DNA of 64,000 bases from Bacilliculturomica massiliensis (GTDB lineage: Bacteria > Bacillota > Clostridia > Peptostreptococcales > Anaerovoracaceae): the NCBI RefSeq assembly GCF_900605495.1, contig NZ_LR027603.1:1831262-1895261 (forward strand). Reading direction: 5' to 3'. Positions 17,870 through 25,574 of this stretch are shown in pieces (within the stretch, counting starts at the first letter, position 1; every line of letters starts with the position of its first letter). The notes under the pieces were generated by a model. That model was not told where the DNA came from. It searched no databases and saw only the letters and a list, made by a program, of their open reading frames with translations. The translations under genes were made by a program, and so were the position numbers.

Positions 17870-18430
17870 TTACAGGATGACCTCAAGCATATCGCCGTTT
17901 CGACAGCCGGCGGCGTTGCCCTCTTCCGTGTCAAGATGCATTAAAAGACCCTTTCCGCCGGGTACCAGCGCCACGTTTTTGAAATCCAGCGCCCGGTCGC
18001 CCCCGGTACGTACCGTCACAAATTCGCCGTACTGCCTGCCCATATCCAAAAGCGTCTCCTTATCCACGTGGATGTGACGCCAGGCAAGGATACCGCAGCG
18101 GGCGGTGTACTCGCCGCAGGGGCCCGCAAGCGTCAGTTCCACAGCGCCGTCCAGCTTCCCGGAGTTCCTCACGGGCGGATCGACTCCCAGCTTGAAGCAG
18201 TCTGATCGGAGAAGTTCCACCTGGGTATAGGGCCGCAGGGGTCCCAGCACTCTGAATTTACCCAGCGCGCCCTTCGGTCCGCGCACTTCCACGAACTCGT
18301 TGGAAGACCAGGGGCCGCCCTCCTCCGCCAGATAGTGGGCGAAGGTGATTCCCCTGTCGCCAAAGAGCGCCTGCGAGGCCTCCTCCGTCAGATGGGCGTG
18401 ATGGTTAGAGAGCATGACTACAGTTTTCAT
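17870..18430 (-). CDS. pduL: PduL-type phosphotransacylase
   Basis: A 186-residue acyl-CoA:phosphate acyltransferase of the PduL family. Two zinc-binding beta-barrel repeats are visible: SNHHAHLTEEASQALFG at the N-terminus and ILAWRHIHVDKE in the middle, where the His residues are metal ligands in the family. Relatives have about 210 residues. It lacks the encapsulation peptide used for microcompartments, so it is probably cytosolic. Placed directly after butyrate kinase (21 bp gap), it should convert the acyl-CoA made by the oxidoreductase to acyl-phosphate, which the kinase then uses to make ATP. Confidence 0.85.
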   Translation of the reverse strand: MKTVVMLSNHHAHLTEEASQALFGDRGITFAHYLAEEGGPWSSNEFVEVRGPKGALGKFRVLGPLRPYTQVELLRSDCFKLGVDPPVRNSGKLDGAVELTLAGPCGEYTARCGILAWRHIHVDKETLLDMGRQYGEFVTVRTGGDRALDFKNVALVPGGKGLLMHLDTEEGNAAGCRNGDMLEVIL

Positions 18431-18451
18431 ATGATCCTTCTCCTTCCCCTA

Positions 18452-19534
18452 TCAATATTCTTCTGCAAACGTATGCGCGCTCTCCTGGCCGTTGAGCACC
18501 CGAAGGATGCCCCGCGCCAGAGCGTCCATTTCAATGGCCCCAGGTCTGACGACCACAGGCGCGATAAACTCCACCCTCCTGCGGACCGCTTCTGTCAGCA
18601 TTTTGGAATGAGCGATCCCGCCGGTGAGCACGATCCGATCCACCTGACCGCAGGTGGTAACGGCCATGGTGCCGATATCCTTGGCGATATTGTAGACAAA
18701 TGCGTCGTAGACCAGCCTGGCCTGCTCGTCGCCGGCCTCCACCAGCTTTTCTACCTCGCGGCAGTCGCTGGTGCCAAAATAGGCCACAAAGCCGCAGTGA
18801 TCCTGAAACAGATCGCGCAGAGATTTAGCAGTGTATTTCCCGGAAAAGCACAGGCGGATCATGTCGTAATTGCCGAACATACCGGCTCTTGAGGGAGTGA
18901 AGGTACCTTCGCCGGAAGGGACCATGTCGATGACCCGGCCGTGCTTGTGCATACTGACGCTGATCCCGCCTCCCAGATGACACATGATAAAGTTCACCTG
19001 CGAATAGCTGGTCCCCATCTCCTCGGCAACTTCTATGGCCACCGCTCTGGTGTTGAGCATGTGCAGAGCGGCATTGCGCTTGATCTGCGGCAGTCCGGTC
19101 ACTTTGGCCACCTCGTCCATTTCGTCCGTCATCACCACGTCGTAACAGTAAGCGGGAATGCCATACTCCTTCACCCACTGATAGGCGATGACGGGAGCGA
19201 GACACATGGGATGCACCGCGTTGACAGGCTGCATACACGCATCCATCATATCCTGATCGATCCTGTAAGCTCCGGCGTGGTAGCGGCGTCCCGAAGGACA
19301 GCCCCTGGCCGCGATGGCGTCCAGATCCGCGGGCCCCACACCCTGCTCTTCGAGATAGGCGTCGATCGCGGCCTTGCGCAGAGGCAGCTGACCGATGATA
19401 TCGTCATACTTGGCCAGGTCCTCGCTGCTGTGCTCGATGCTGATCTCATTCAGCATCCTGTCGTTTTCAAAGAGGGCCAGTTTGGTGCTGGTAGAGCCCG
19501 GATTGATGCAAAGTATCTTGTAAACGTCTTTCAT
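18452..19534 (-). CDS. buk: Butyrate (branched/aryl carboxylate) kinase
   Basis: A 360-residue acetate/butyrate kinase family enzyme, a normal length for Buk. It has the N-terminal phosphate loop ILCINPGSTSTKLALF, the second loop MCHLGGGISVSM and the adenosine-binding region IVLTGGIAHSKML. It transfers phosphate from an acyl-phosphate to ADP. The start at 19534 follows AAAGGAG; the frame extends 35 codons further but with a poor sequence. In this operon, with PduL and a 2-oxoacid oxidoreductase, its natural substrate could be isobutyryl-, isovaleryl- or an aryl-acetyl-phosphate rather than butyryl-phosphate; that is inference. Confidence 0.92.
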   Translation of the reverse strand: MKDVYKILCINPGSTSTKLALFENDRMLNEISIEHSSEDLAKYDDIIGQLPLRKAAIDAYLEEQGVGPADLDAIAARGCPSGRRYHAGAYRIDQDMMDACMQPVNAVHPMCLAPVIAYQWVKEYGIPAYCYDVVMTDEMDEVAKVTGLPQIKRNAALHMLNTRAVAIEVAEEMGTSYSQVNFIMCHLGGGISVSMHKHGRVIDMVPSGEGTFTPSRAGMFGNYDMIRLCFSGKYTAKSLRDLFQDHCGFVAYFGTSDCREVEKLVEAGDEQARLVYDAFVYNIAKDIGTMAVTTCGQVDRIVLTGGIAHSKMLTEAVRRRVEFIAPVVVRPGAIEMDALARGILRVLNGQESAHTFAEEY

Positions 19535-19656
19535 ATTAGGGTCTGCTCCTTTCTGAAAAAATGACGGAAGCAGCGCTCCACAGAGGACCGGAGCGCCGTT
19601 TCGCCAGGCGCGCCGCAGCCGGCGGCAACCCGCGGCCAACTGCGGCGCTGTGGGGA

Positions 19657-20199
19657 CTAGACGGCGTTGAACCCCGTTCTCATAGCGAGAACATTTGCCT
19701 CGTTGAACGATCCCTTCCCCTTATCCGCAAACATTTTGCACATGGCCTGTTCAGCGTATGCTTCGTCAAACAGGCCCATCTTTTTGATCACTGCGCCCAG
19801 CATTACCAGGTTCTGTCCCTTAACATTATGTATTTGATCAGCCAGCTCCACCACATCCAGACGCGTGACGGTCACGCCCGGGGGATAGGAATAATCCGCA
19901 CTGACGGCGTTGGCGTTCACGAAGACGTGACAGTCAGGCCTGCAGAATTCCAGATAGTCCAGAGAAGGTTCGTTCATGGCGATCAGGATGTCCGCCTCCT
20001 CCATGGCGGGACTTCCCACCTTTTCCTCTTCTGTCTCTCCGTACTTGACCGTACAGTTTGCTTTGCCTCCGCGCATGGTGGGACCGTAGGATGGAAGCCA
20101 AACGGCGTTCAGACCTTTCGTGGAAGCGGCGTAGGCGAGGATCAGGCCGCCGGTCAGAACGCCCTGGCCGCCGAAACCGGCAAAAATTATTTCTTTCAT
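19657..20199 (-). CDS. 2-oxoacid:ferredoxin oxidoreductase, gamma subunit (operon I)
   Basis: A 180-residue gamma subunit. It begins with the typical FAGFGGQGVLTGGLILAYAA, continues with SYGPTMRGGKANCTVKYG and ends with the conserved MCKMFADKGKG segment. It forms one layer of the alpha-beta-gamma-delta complex that oxidatively decarboxylates 2-oxoacids to acyl-CoA, reducing ferredoxin. A paralogue of the same design is encoded at 60712-61242. The gap to butyrate kinase is 122 bp, larger than within the rest of the operon. Confidence 0.92.
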   Translation of the reverse strand: MKEIIFAGFGGQGVLTGGLILAYAASTKGLNAVWLPSYGPTMRGGKANCTVKYGETEEEKVGSPAMEEADILIAMNEPSLDYLEFCRPDCHVFVNANAVSADYSYPPGVTVTRLDVVELADQIHNVKGQNLVMLGAVIKKMGLFDEAYAEQAMCKMFADKGKGSFNEANVLAMRTGFNAV

Positions 20200-20211
20200 C
20201 TGTGCGCCTCC

Positions 20212-20949
20212 TTAATCTCTGGTTTTGAATTCGCCGAGAGGATATTCGGCGATGATGGGCCCGGTGATCTGCTCGCGGCACTGTTTGGGAGACATGTGCC
20301 AGTTGGTGGGACAGGGGCTGAGGATCTCCACCACGGAGAAGCCCTCGCCGTTGAGCTGTGCCTCCAAAGCGCTGCGGATCATTCGCTTCGTCTGGTTGAT
20401 GGTCTTGGCGTCGATCACCGCGCCGCGGGCGGCGTAGGCCACGTGGAAACCCTTGGAGCCGGCCACCATTTCGGGAAAATGGAAAGGCAGGCCCGTCAGC
20501 TCGGCGTTGCGGCCGGATACGCTGGTCATTGTTTTCTGACCGGGCAAGGTGGTCCAGCTCATCTGGCCGCCTGTCATGCCGAAGTTTACATTATTGATCA
20601 CGAATTGAGTGATATTTTCGTTTCGGTATGCAGCGTTGAGACTTTCGGCGATGCCGATGGTATAGGCGTCGCCGTCGCCCTGATACGCAAATACCAGCAC
20701 ATCGGGTCTCACGCGCTTTACGCCCTCCGCGGTGGCGGCGGCGCGGCCGTGGGCGGCCTGAAAACGGTCAAAGCGCATGGCAGGTGTAGCGGTGCAGACA
20801 CAGCCTACGCCGGCAATGACGATCTGATTGTTTTCCTGTCCCAGTTCTTCTATGACCTCTTCAATAAGGCGGATGACAATACCATGTCCGCAGCCGGGAC
20901 ACAAATCATGAGTCCCCAGCTTGGCGGGAGTCTTCTTTACAATTTCCAT
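20212..20949 (-). CDS. 2-oxoacid:ferredoxin oxidoreductase, beta (TPP-binding) subunit (operon I)
   Basis: A 245-residue thiamine-diphosphate subunit. The CPGCGHG motif near residue 17 supplies family cysteines. The TPP/Mg motif is GDGDAYTIGIAESLNAAYRN followed by VINNVNFGMTGGQMS. It carries the decarboxylation step. Its start overlaps the alpha-subunit stop by one base at 20949, so the genes are translationally coupled. It is a paralogue of the beta subunit at 61245-61985. Confidence 0.94.
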   Translation of the reverse strand: MEIVKKTPAKLGTHDLCPGCGHGIVIRLIEEVIEELGQENNQIVIAGVGCVCTATPAMRFDRFQAAHGRAAATAEGVKRVRPDVLVFAYQGDGDAYTIGIAESLNAAYRNENITQFVINNVNFGMTGGQMSWTTLPGQKTMTSVSGRNAELTGLPFHFPEMVAGSKGFHVAYAARGAVIDAKTINQTKRMIRSALEAQLNGEGFSVVEILSPCPTNWHMSPKQCREQITGPIIAEYPLGEFKTRD

Positions 20950-22022
20950 CAGTACATCTCCTTTAACTCGCCGGTTATGATCTCATTGTATTTTGCAAGA
21001 ACCATCTTTACGCGGGGAACGCCGCCTCCACAGGGATAGCAGTAGGTGGGAACGCAGTAACCGGCCCGTTTGGCGCCCAGCGCCACGTCGTCTACCATCT
21101 GGCCCATATCGTTCATCTCCACGGAGATAAAGCCCTTGACATGAGGGTTCATGCGGTACAGCTCTTCGAATCCCTTGTGGGGAAAGGGCCACAGAATTTT
21201 GGGACGGAACAGGCCCACCTTCTCGCCGGAACCGCGGAGCTTATCCACCGCGTCCACACACACGCGGGAAGGCAGTCCGAAGGCCACAAACACATAATCG
21301 GCGTCCTCGGTCCGATACTGTTCCCAGCGCTGCATCTCGGGAATGATGCGCTCATACTTCGACAGCTCGAAGTCGATATATTCCTGACCGTCTCCCCCGG
21401 GATACTTCATGCCCTTGGAGCCGGTGCCGTCGATGCCCCAATCCAGATCTCCTTCCCTTTTCTTGAAGGGCGGCATCTCCACCCCCTCCATCATCTGTCC
21501 CAGCACGGCCTCGGAGAAGATCGTGACGCCTACTCTGTATTTCTCTGCGATATCCCATGCCTCATAAATATCGTCCACCATCTCCTGAATGCTGTTTGGC
21601 GCAAACACCACATTGTGATAATCCCCGTGGCCGCCGCCCTTACAGTCGCGGTAATAGTCGGCCTGCCCGGACTTCAGACTGCCCAGACCGGTGCCCCACC
21701 GCTGCACGTTCAGCACCACATAGGGGATGGCGTAATGAGCCGCATACGACATGCCTTCCGCCTTCAGGCTGATGCCCGGGCCGGAAGACGCAGTCAAGGC
21801 GCGCGCTCCGGCGGAAGCGGCCCCCATCACCATATTCATAGCGGCGATCTCGTTTTCAGACTGCACAAAGCGAGTCTCCATGCCTAATTCAGGCATTCTG
21901 TGAGAAAGGTATTCCAGCGTTTCGGTGGACGGGGTAATGGGATAGCCCGCGAAGAAATCACAGCCGCCGCGCAGAGCCGCCTCCGCCACGGCCACATTAC
22001 CTTTTAACAGTTCTTTTGCCAT
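20949..22022 (-). CDS. 2-oxoacid:ferredoxin oxidoreductase, alpha subunit (VorB/KorA type, operon I)
   Basis: A 357-residue alpha subunit. It has GNVAVAEAALRGGCDFFAGY, PITPSTE, the QSENEIAA motif and ASSGPGISLKAEG. It belongs to the KorA/VorB group whose substrates include 2-oxoglutarate, branched-chain 2-oxoacids and arylpyruvates. Sequence alone does not separate these. The start is the ATG at 22022 after GAGGGAAT, overlapping nothing; the ferredoxin subunit ends 11 bp before it. The operon partners (aminotransferase, PduL, butyrate kinase) favour amino-acid-derived 2-oxoacids. Confidence 0.92.
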   Translation of the reverse strand: MAKELLKGNVAVAEAALRGGCDFFAGYPITPSTETLEYLSHRMPELGMETRFVQSENEIAAMNMVMGAASAGARALTASSGPGISLKAEGMSYAAHYAIPYVVLNVQRWGTGLGSLKSGQADYYRDCKGGGHGDYHNVVFAPNSIQEMVDDIYEAWDIAEKYRVGVTIFSEAVLGQMMEGVEMPPFKKREGDLDWGIDGTGSKGMKYPGGDGQEYIDFELSKYERIIPEMQRWEQYRTEDADYVFVAFGLPSRVCVDAVDKLRGSGEKVGLFRPKILWPFPHKGFEELYRMNPHVKGFISVEMNDMGQMVDDVALGAKRAGYCVPTYCYPCGGGVPRVKMVLAKYNEIITGELKEMY

Positions 22023-22033
22023 TTTGTATTCCC

Positions 22034-22240
22034 TCACTCTTCTACCATGGTATATACATAGTCCGGGCACACCGTATAACAGGTACCGCAGCCTATGCAC
22101 GCCTTTTCGTCGATAACAGCATAGTTGTAACCTGCAGGGTTAAATTCTGCGCTCAGGGAAAGTGCCTGTTTCGGGCAAACATCCACGCAAAAGCCGCACC
22201 CTTTACATGCCGCAATGTTGATTAGAGCTTTTTTACTCAT
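22034..22240 (-). CDS. 2-oxoacid oxidoreductase delta subunit, 2x[4Fe-4S] ferredoxin (operon I)
   Basis: A 68-residue ferredoxin-like subunit with two complete CxxCxxCxxxCP motifs: CKGCGFCVDVCP (near residue 12) and CIGCGTCYTVCP (near 48). It passes electrons from the TPP site to soluble ferredoxin. The start at 22240 follows GGGAGGAATC. It is the first gene of catabolic operon I; about 140 bp upstream is a perfect CATTATGCATAATG palindrome likely bound by a GntR regulator. Confidence 0.93.
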   Translation of the reverse strand: MSKKALINIAACKGCGFCVDVCPKQALSLSAEFNPAGYNYAVIDEKACIGCGTCYTVCPDYVYTMVEE

Positions 22241-22380
22241 GATTCCTCCCGTAAATTTACTGGCTGTTCCAGCCCTGAAAAATAGGTTACCGGGCGCTCC
22301 GTCTGTGCCGGACAGAGCGCGTGTCTGTCGGTCTGTGCACATTCCGTCTCGTGAGACGAAATCTTAATTTATACATTTTG

Positions 22381-22394
22381 CATTATGCATAATG
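22381..22394. promoter_or_regulatory. ATGCAT-centred operator upstream of catabolic operon I
   Basis: CATTATGCATAATG is a perfect 14-base palindrome in the control region of operon I. The same ATGCAT core with A/T flanks occurs in front of the SLC13 carrier (two sites) and the APC permease (TTTATGCATAAA). Because a GntR-family gene lies among them, these are probably its sites. A TGATTATAC element nearby may be an extended -10 box for the operon. Confidence 0.5.
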
Positions 22395-22470
22395 TATAAT
22401 CACACTGTAGCACACCGGCGAAAAGGTTTCAAGCCCTTATTCAGAAAAAATAGACAATTTATTATTTTAG

Positions 22471-22533
22471 AAAAAAGCCCCCTTCAGAGACTTATCCGCC
22501 CTGCGGGCTCACCTTCACAAGGCAGGCTTTTTT
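22471..22533. terminator. Long hairpin flanked by A- and T-runs
   Basis: AAAAAAGCC...CCTT (from 22471) pairs with AAGG..GGCTTTTTT (ending about 22533) around an inner GCCCTGCGGGC hairpin. The shape is that of a bidirectional terminator, but it stands between two divergent promoters, so it may instead insulate them or be a small structured RNA. Confidence 0.4.
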
Positions 22534-22722
22534 GTTATTCCGTCAATATCACCAAAGAAAGGCGATATTGATCGCTGCCGCCGGCAGGGCTGCCCCGTCC
22601 ACATAGGGACGAAAAACATACCGTCGGAGAAGCGCGGCAGCGGACAAAAAGAGCGGCAAGGGAGGATGGATGAATAACAGCGGGCGGAAAAACCGGCGGG
22701 CAGACAAAATCGAGGAAAAGTA

Positions 22723-22786
22723 TTGACAGGAGAAAATCATGGTGATAGGGTTAAAAATAATGCATAATCGAAAATATATAATGCAT
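22723..22786 (+). promoter_or_regulatory. Promoter of the SLC13 carrier with two ATGCAT operators
   Basis: TTGACA (22723-22728) and TAGGGT (22746-22751), 17 bp apart. Directly downstream are AATGCATAATCG (22759-22770) and AATGCATATCG (22780-22790) as direct repeats with cores 21 bp apart, two helical turns. A protein bound there would block the start of transcription, so repression by the nearby GntR protein is likely. Confidence 0.55.
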
Positions 22787-22808
22787 ATCGAAAGGAGACG
22801 ATAGGGCA

Positions 22809-24194
22809 ATGAAGCAAAATGTGGTTAAACTGATCAAGTTTTTATTGGCGGTGGTCGTCGGACTTCTCATCGCCTTTGTGCCGCCGGCCACGGAAGCGAT
22901 GAACGCCGGCGCACTGGCATTTCTCGGTATTTTCACTTCCATGATAGTTCTGATGATCTTTGGCCTGTTTCCCGACGCCATCACGGTGCTGCTGGCTCTT
23001 ACGATGATCTTTGCCTGCGGGATCGCAGATTTTACCACAGTGTTTTCCGGATTTGCCTCTTCAACGGTGTGGATGGTAGTGGCGCTGGTAGGATTTGCCA
23101 CAGGAGTGGTCAACAGCGGACTCATGAAACGGGTGGCCTTTCAGATCATGAAGTTGTTTCGGCCCACCTACAACAGCCAGATCCTTGCGGTGATGATGAC
23201 CGGGGTTGTGCTTACGCCGTGTATTCCCAACATGTTGGCTAAAGTTGCCATCGTAGCGCCGTTTACCACCCAGATCGCCAGTGAGTTCGGCCTGCCAAAA
23301 AACAGCCGCGGAGCGGCCGGTCTTTTCAGCGCGCTCCTCTACCCCTCCAACGTCTTCGGACTTTGCTTCCTCACAGGCTCCACCATGGTCTACATGCTGA
23401 TCGGGATCATCGGTCAAAGCTATTCCTGGCTCAGCTGGACCGGAGCTACCATCGTTTGGGGCGTCGTGTGCCTGATCGGCTTTTACTTCTTCAATATCAC
23501 CTATTACAAGGCGGACGTGAAGGAGCTGCCGGCGGATCTCACACAAAAAGAGCTGGCCAAACTGGGTCCCATGACGGAAAATGAAAAGTACGCGGCCGCA
23601 GTGCTGGCGCTGGGGATCGCGGCCTGGATGACCACATCTCTGACGGGACTGGACAGCTTTGTCATTGCCGTGGCGCTGTGGCTGCTGATGATCATCAAAG
23701 GTCTGTTTACTATCGAAGAGCTGTCTCTGAAGATCCCCTGGACGGTGATCATCATCGCCGGCGGAATCACAGGTCTGTCCACGCTCTTCTCCCTTACAGG
23801 CGTCAGCAGCTGGCTGCAAATGGTTCTGGAACCTGTTCTCAGCACTTTTGTGACCGGCGGCTTCATGCTCGTACTTACCGTCACCATCTCCACTTATCTG
23901 CTTCGCTATTTCGTGGTGTCCATGATCGCCACTGTGACCATCATGTTCGCCATCTTTTCACCGGTCTGCACGGCGCTGAGCATTTCGCCCTTTGTGGTGG
24001 TATGGTGCGCCTATACGGCGGCGCAGGTCTGGAGCCTGTCCTTTAACAACACCACCTTTATCATGGCCCAGGGCGTATCCGACCAGCTGGCCAACTGGCG
24101 CAGCGCCGTGCCCTCCTGCTACTGCTACATGTTCTTGAACCTGCTGGGCAATCTGTGCTGTATCCCCGTGTGGCATCTGATGGGCGTCATGTAA
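22809..24194 (+). CDS. SLC13/DASS-type sodium-coupled carboxylate carrier
   Basis: A 461-residue integral membrane protein with about 11 hydrophobic segments. Features include FGLFPDAITVLLALTMIFA, the loop PCIPNMLAKVAIVAPF, a second re-entrant segment FNNTTFIMAQG, and a charged cytosolic loop near residues 235-260. These resemble the divalent-anion:sodium symporter family (SLC13, CitT/DASS). The start has AAAGGAG about 11 bases upstream. It is transcribed divergently from catabolic operon I and shares ATGCAT sites with it, so it may import or export a carboxylate (2-oxoacid, branched or aryl acid) handled by that operon. The substrate is not determinable from sequence. Confidence 0.82.
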   Translation: MKQNVVKLIKFLLAVVVGLLIAFVPPATEAMNAGALAFLGIFTSMIVLMIFGLFPDAITVLLALTMIFACGIADFTTVFSGFASSTVWMVVALVGFATGVVNSGLMKRVAFQIMKLFRPTYNSQILAVMMTGVVLTPCIPNMLAKVAIVAPFTTQIASEFGLPKNSRGAAGLFSALLYPSNVFGLCFLTGSTMVYMLIGIIGQSYSWLSWTGATIVWGVVCLIGFYFFNITYYKADVKELPADLTQKELAKLGPMTENEKYAAAVLALGIAAWMTTSLTGLDSFVIAVALWLLMIIKGLFTIEELSLKIPWTVIIIAGGITGLSTLFSLTGVSSWLQMVLEPVLSTFVTGGFMLVLTVTISTYLLRYFVVSMIATVTIMFAIFSPVCTALSISPFVVVWCAYTAAQVWSLSFNNTTFIMAQGVSDQLANWRSAVPSCYCYMFLNLLGNLCCIPVWHLMGVM

Positions 24195-24207
24195 CGAGCG
24201 TACCGTC

Positions 24208-24252
24208 AAAACGGGCCTGCCGCAGATTTTTATTCTGCGGCAGGCCCGTTTT
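24208..24252. terminator. Bidirectional terminator between the carrier and GntR genes
   Basis: Eighteen-base arms (24208-24225 and 24235-24252; core ACGGGCCTGCCGCAG) pair perfectly around a T-rich loop, with A- and T-runs at the outer ends. It serves both convergent genes. Confidence 0.9.
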
Positions 24253-24271
24253 GTATTCGTCCGCTCACGGA

Positions 24272-24946
24272 TCAGATCTTTTCATTGTGCAGCTGCGCGA
24301 TGGCCTTGGCTTTGGAGGCGTCCATATGGCGGCGCAGCGCTTCCTCTGCAGCAGCGTCGTCGCCGGCCTCCAAAAGCTGAAGGATCTGTTCGTGTTCCTG
24401 ATGGATCAATAACTGATTTTCCGGTTCCTTCTGATACAGATTGGAAAAGATCGACAGCTGCGTACGGGTCTTTGTGGCCGCGTCACTCAGTCTGGCATTG
24501 CCCGCATGGCTGTAAAACACCATGTGGAACCTGTTGCTCAGGTCCTCCCACTGTTCCAGCTCTCCGTCCTGCAGCCGTCTGCTGGCCTTGTCCTGCAGAC
24601 GGCGAAGATCCTGGATCATTCCCGCCCGGTCCTCCGACCTGCAGGCGAACCGCAGCGCCACGCATTCCAGCTCCTGCATCAGCGCGAAGATATCCTCCAC
24701 ATCCTTGGCGGTAAAGACCATAACGCTCATGCCGACGTTTGGCTGGTATTCGATGAGACCCTCTTGCTGAAGGCGGGTCAAAGCTTCCCGGATCGGAGAA
24801 GAGCTGACGCCCAAACGCTCCTGCAGGAACTTCATGGTCAATTTTTCACCAGCCTTCAGGTTGTGAGTCAGAATATCCGTGCGGATCAGATTGTAGATCT
24901 GCTCCGTAATCGTCATGATTCCACCGTTCATAATGCTGTTGCTCAT
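24272..24946 (-). CDS. GntR-family (FadR-type) transcriptional regulator
   Basis: A 224-residue regulator. The winged helix covers residues 12-75 (GEKLTMKFLQERLGVSSSPI, REALTRLQQEGLIEY). A helical FCD effector domain follows, with the metal-site pattern NRFHMVF, TQLSIF and HEQILQLLEAGD...HM. GGAGG precedes the ATG at 24946; an alternative start MTITEQ lies 10 codons in. Such proteins bind carboxylates or acyl-CoAs. Its place between the divergent carrier/operon I promoters and the APC permease, all with ATGCAT palindromes, suggests it controls them. Confidence 0.88.
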   Translation of the reverse strand: MSNSIMNGGIMTITEQIYNLIRTDILTHNLKAGEKLTMKFLQERLGVSSSPIREALTRLQQEGLIEYQPNVGMSVMVFTAKDVEDIFALMQELECVALRFACRSEDRAGMIQDLRRLQDKASRRLQDGELEQWEDLSNRFHMVFYSHAGNARLSDAATKTRTQLSIFSNLYQKEPENQLLIHQEHEQILQLLEAGDDAAAEEALRRHMDASKAKAIAQLHNEKI

Positions 24947-25028
24947 ATTTTTATCCTCCGTACTGTGTAACGGCCCATCCGGGCATAATGTTTTCATATT
25001 TTGCATTTTCAAATATGTAATGTGGATA

Positions 25029-25057
25029 ATTCTAGCATAAGAAAAAGCAAAATGCAA
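25029..25057 (-). promoter_or_regulatory. Promoter of the GntR gene
   Basis: TTGCAT (25052-25057) and TAGAAT (25029-25034) with 17 bp spacing; a TG one base before the -10 makes it an extended -10 promoter. It lies about 85 bp upstream of the gene. Confidence 0.6.
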
Positions 25058-25243
25058 ATGTTTTCTGCCCCTATTGACGTTCAATGGGTACAGAAAGCAT
25101 TTGCAAAGGAAACTGATCTCACACTCGGCCGATACAGGTCGAGTGAAAATATTTAGGCAAAACATTAAAACCATCAGGTTGTCCAGTAAAAAATCTCGTC
25201 TGATGCGGACAAAAAACTAAAAAATCAAGTTCGGCGATCTTAT

Positions 25244-25289
25244 TTTATGCATAAAGCATATTGCACAAACGAAAATATAATGCTATAGT
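25244..25289 (+). promoter_or_regulatory. Promoter and ATGCAT operator upstream of the APC permease
   Basis: TTTATGCATAAA (25244-25255) is a perfect 12-base palindrome five bases before the -35 box TTGCAC (25261-25266). An extended -10 TGCTATAGT (25281-25289) follows at 17 bp spacing. Transcription would run through the ferredoxin remnant into the permease. The operator position upstream of -35 could allow activation or looping. Confidence 0.55.
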
Positions 25290-25293
25290 TGAG

Positions 25294-25568
25294 GTGTCTG
25301 ATCGGCTTGTGCAAAAGCAAAAGAAAGAAGGGTGTATCTGCAGCAATCAATGCGCTGATATCTGTCAGTGCGATATTATGCTGCCCAGCCCGGAAAAGGA
25401 GAAACACCCTGCCGCCGCCTGTCCCGGCCAGTGTCATTACTGCGAGCCAGTGTGAAGGCACGACCCCGGAAGGGCGCCGTCAGGCGGCGGCATCCCGTTA
25501 TGAACCGTGCATCATTCGTCCCGGTTAAATCAGTGCCCCAGACATGGGACACAAAAACAGGAGGATAA
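25294..25568 (+). pseudogene. Decayed AprB-like ferredoxin gene
   Basis: The frame starting at GTG 25294 reads CADICQCDIMLPSPEKEKHP ... CPGQCHYCEP and then meets a stop at 25453. The next frame continues RRRHPVMNRASFVP. Together they match the intact ferredoxin at 43697-43975 (CVEVCQVDIMIPNPEKGRPP, CYYCGSCVMEC, HPLMNRAKFVP). Inserting one T after 25449 would join the frames and restore a cysteine, so a single-base deletion explains the break. The first cluster spacing is already irregular and one cluster-2 cysteine reads as Arg. It sits between the promoter and the APC permease gene. Confidence 0.65.
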
Positions 25569-25574
25569 ACAACT

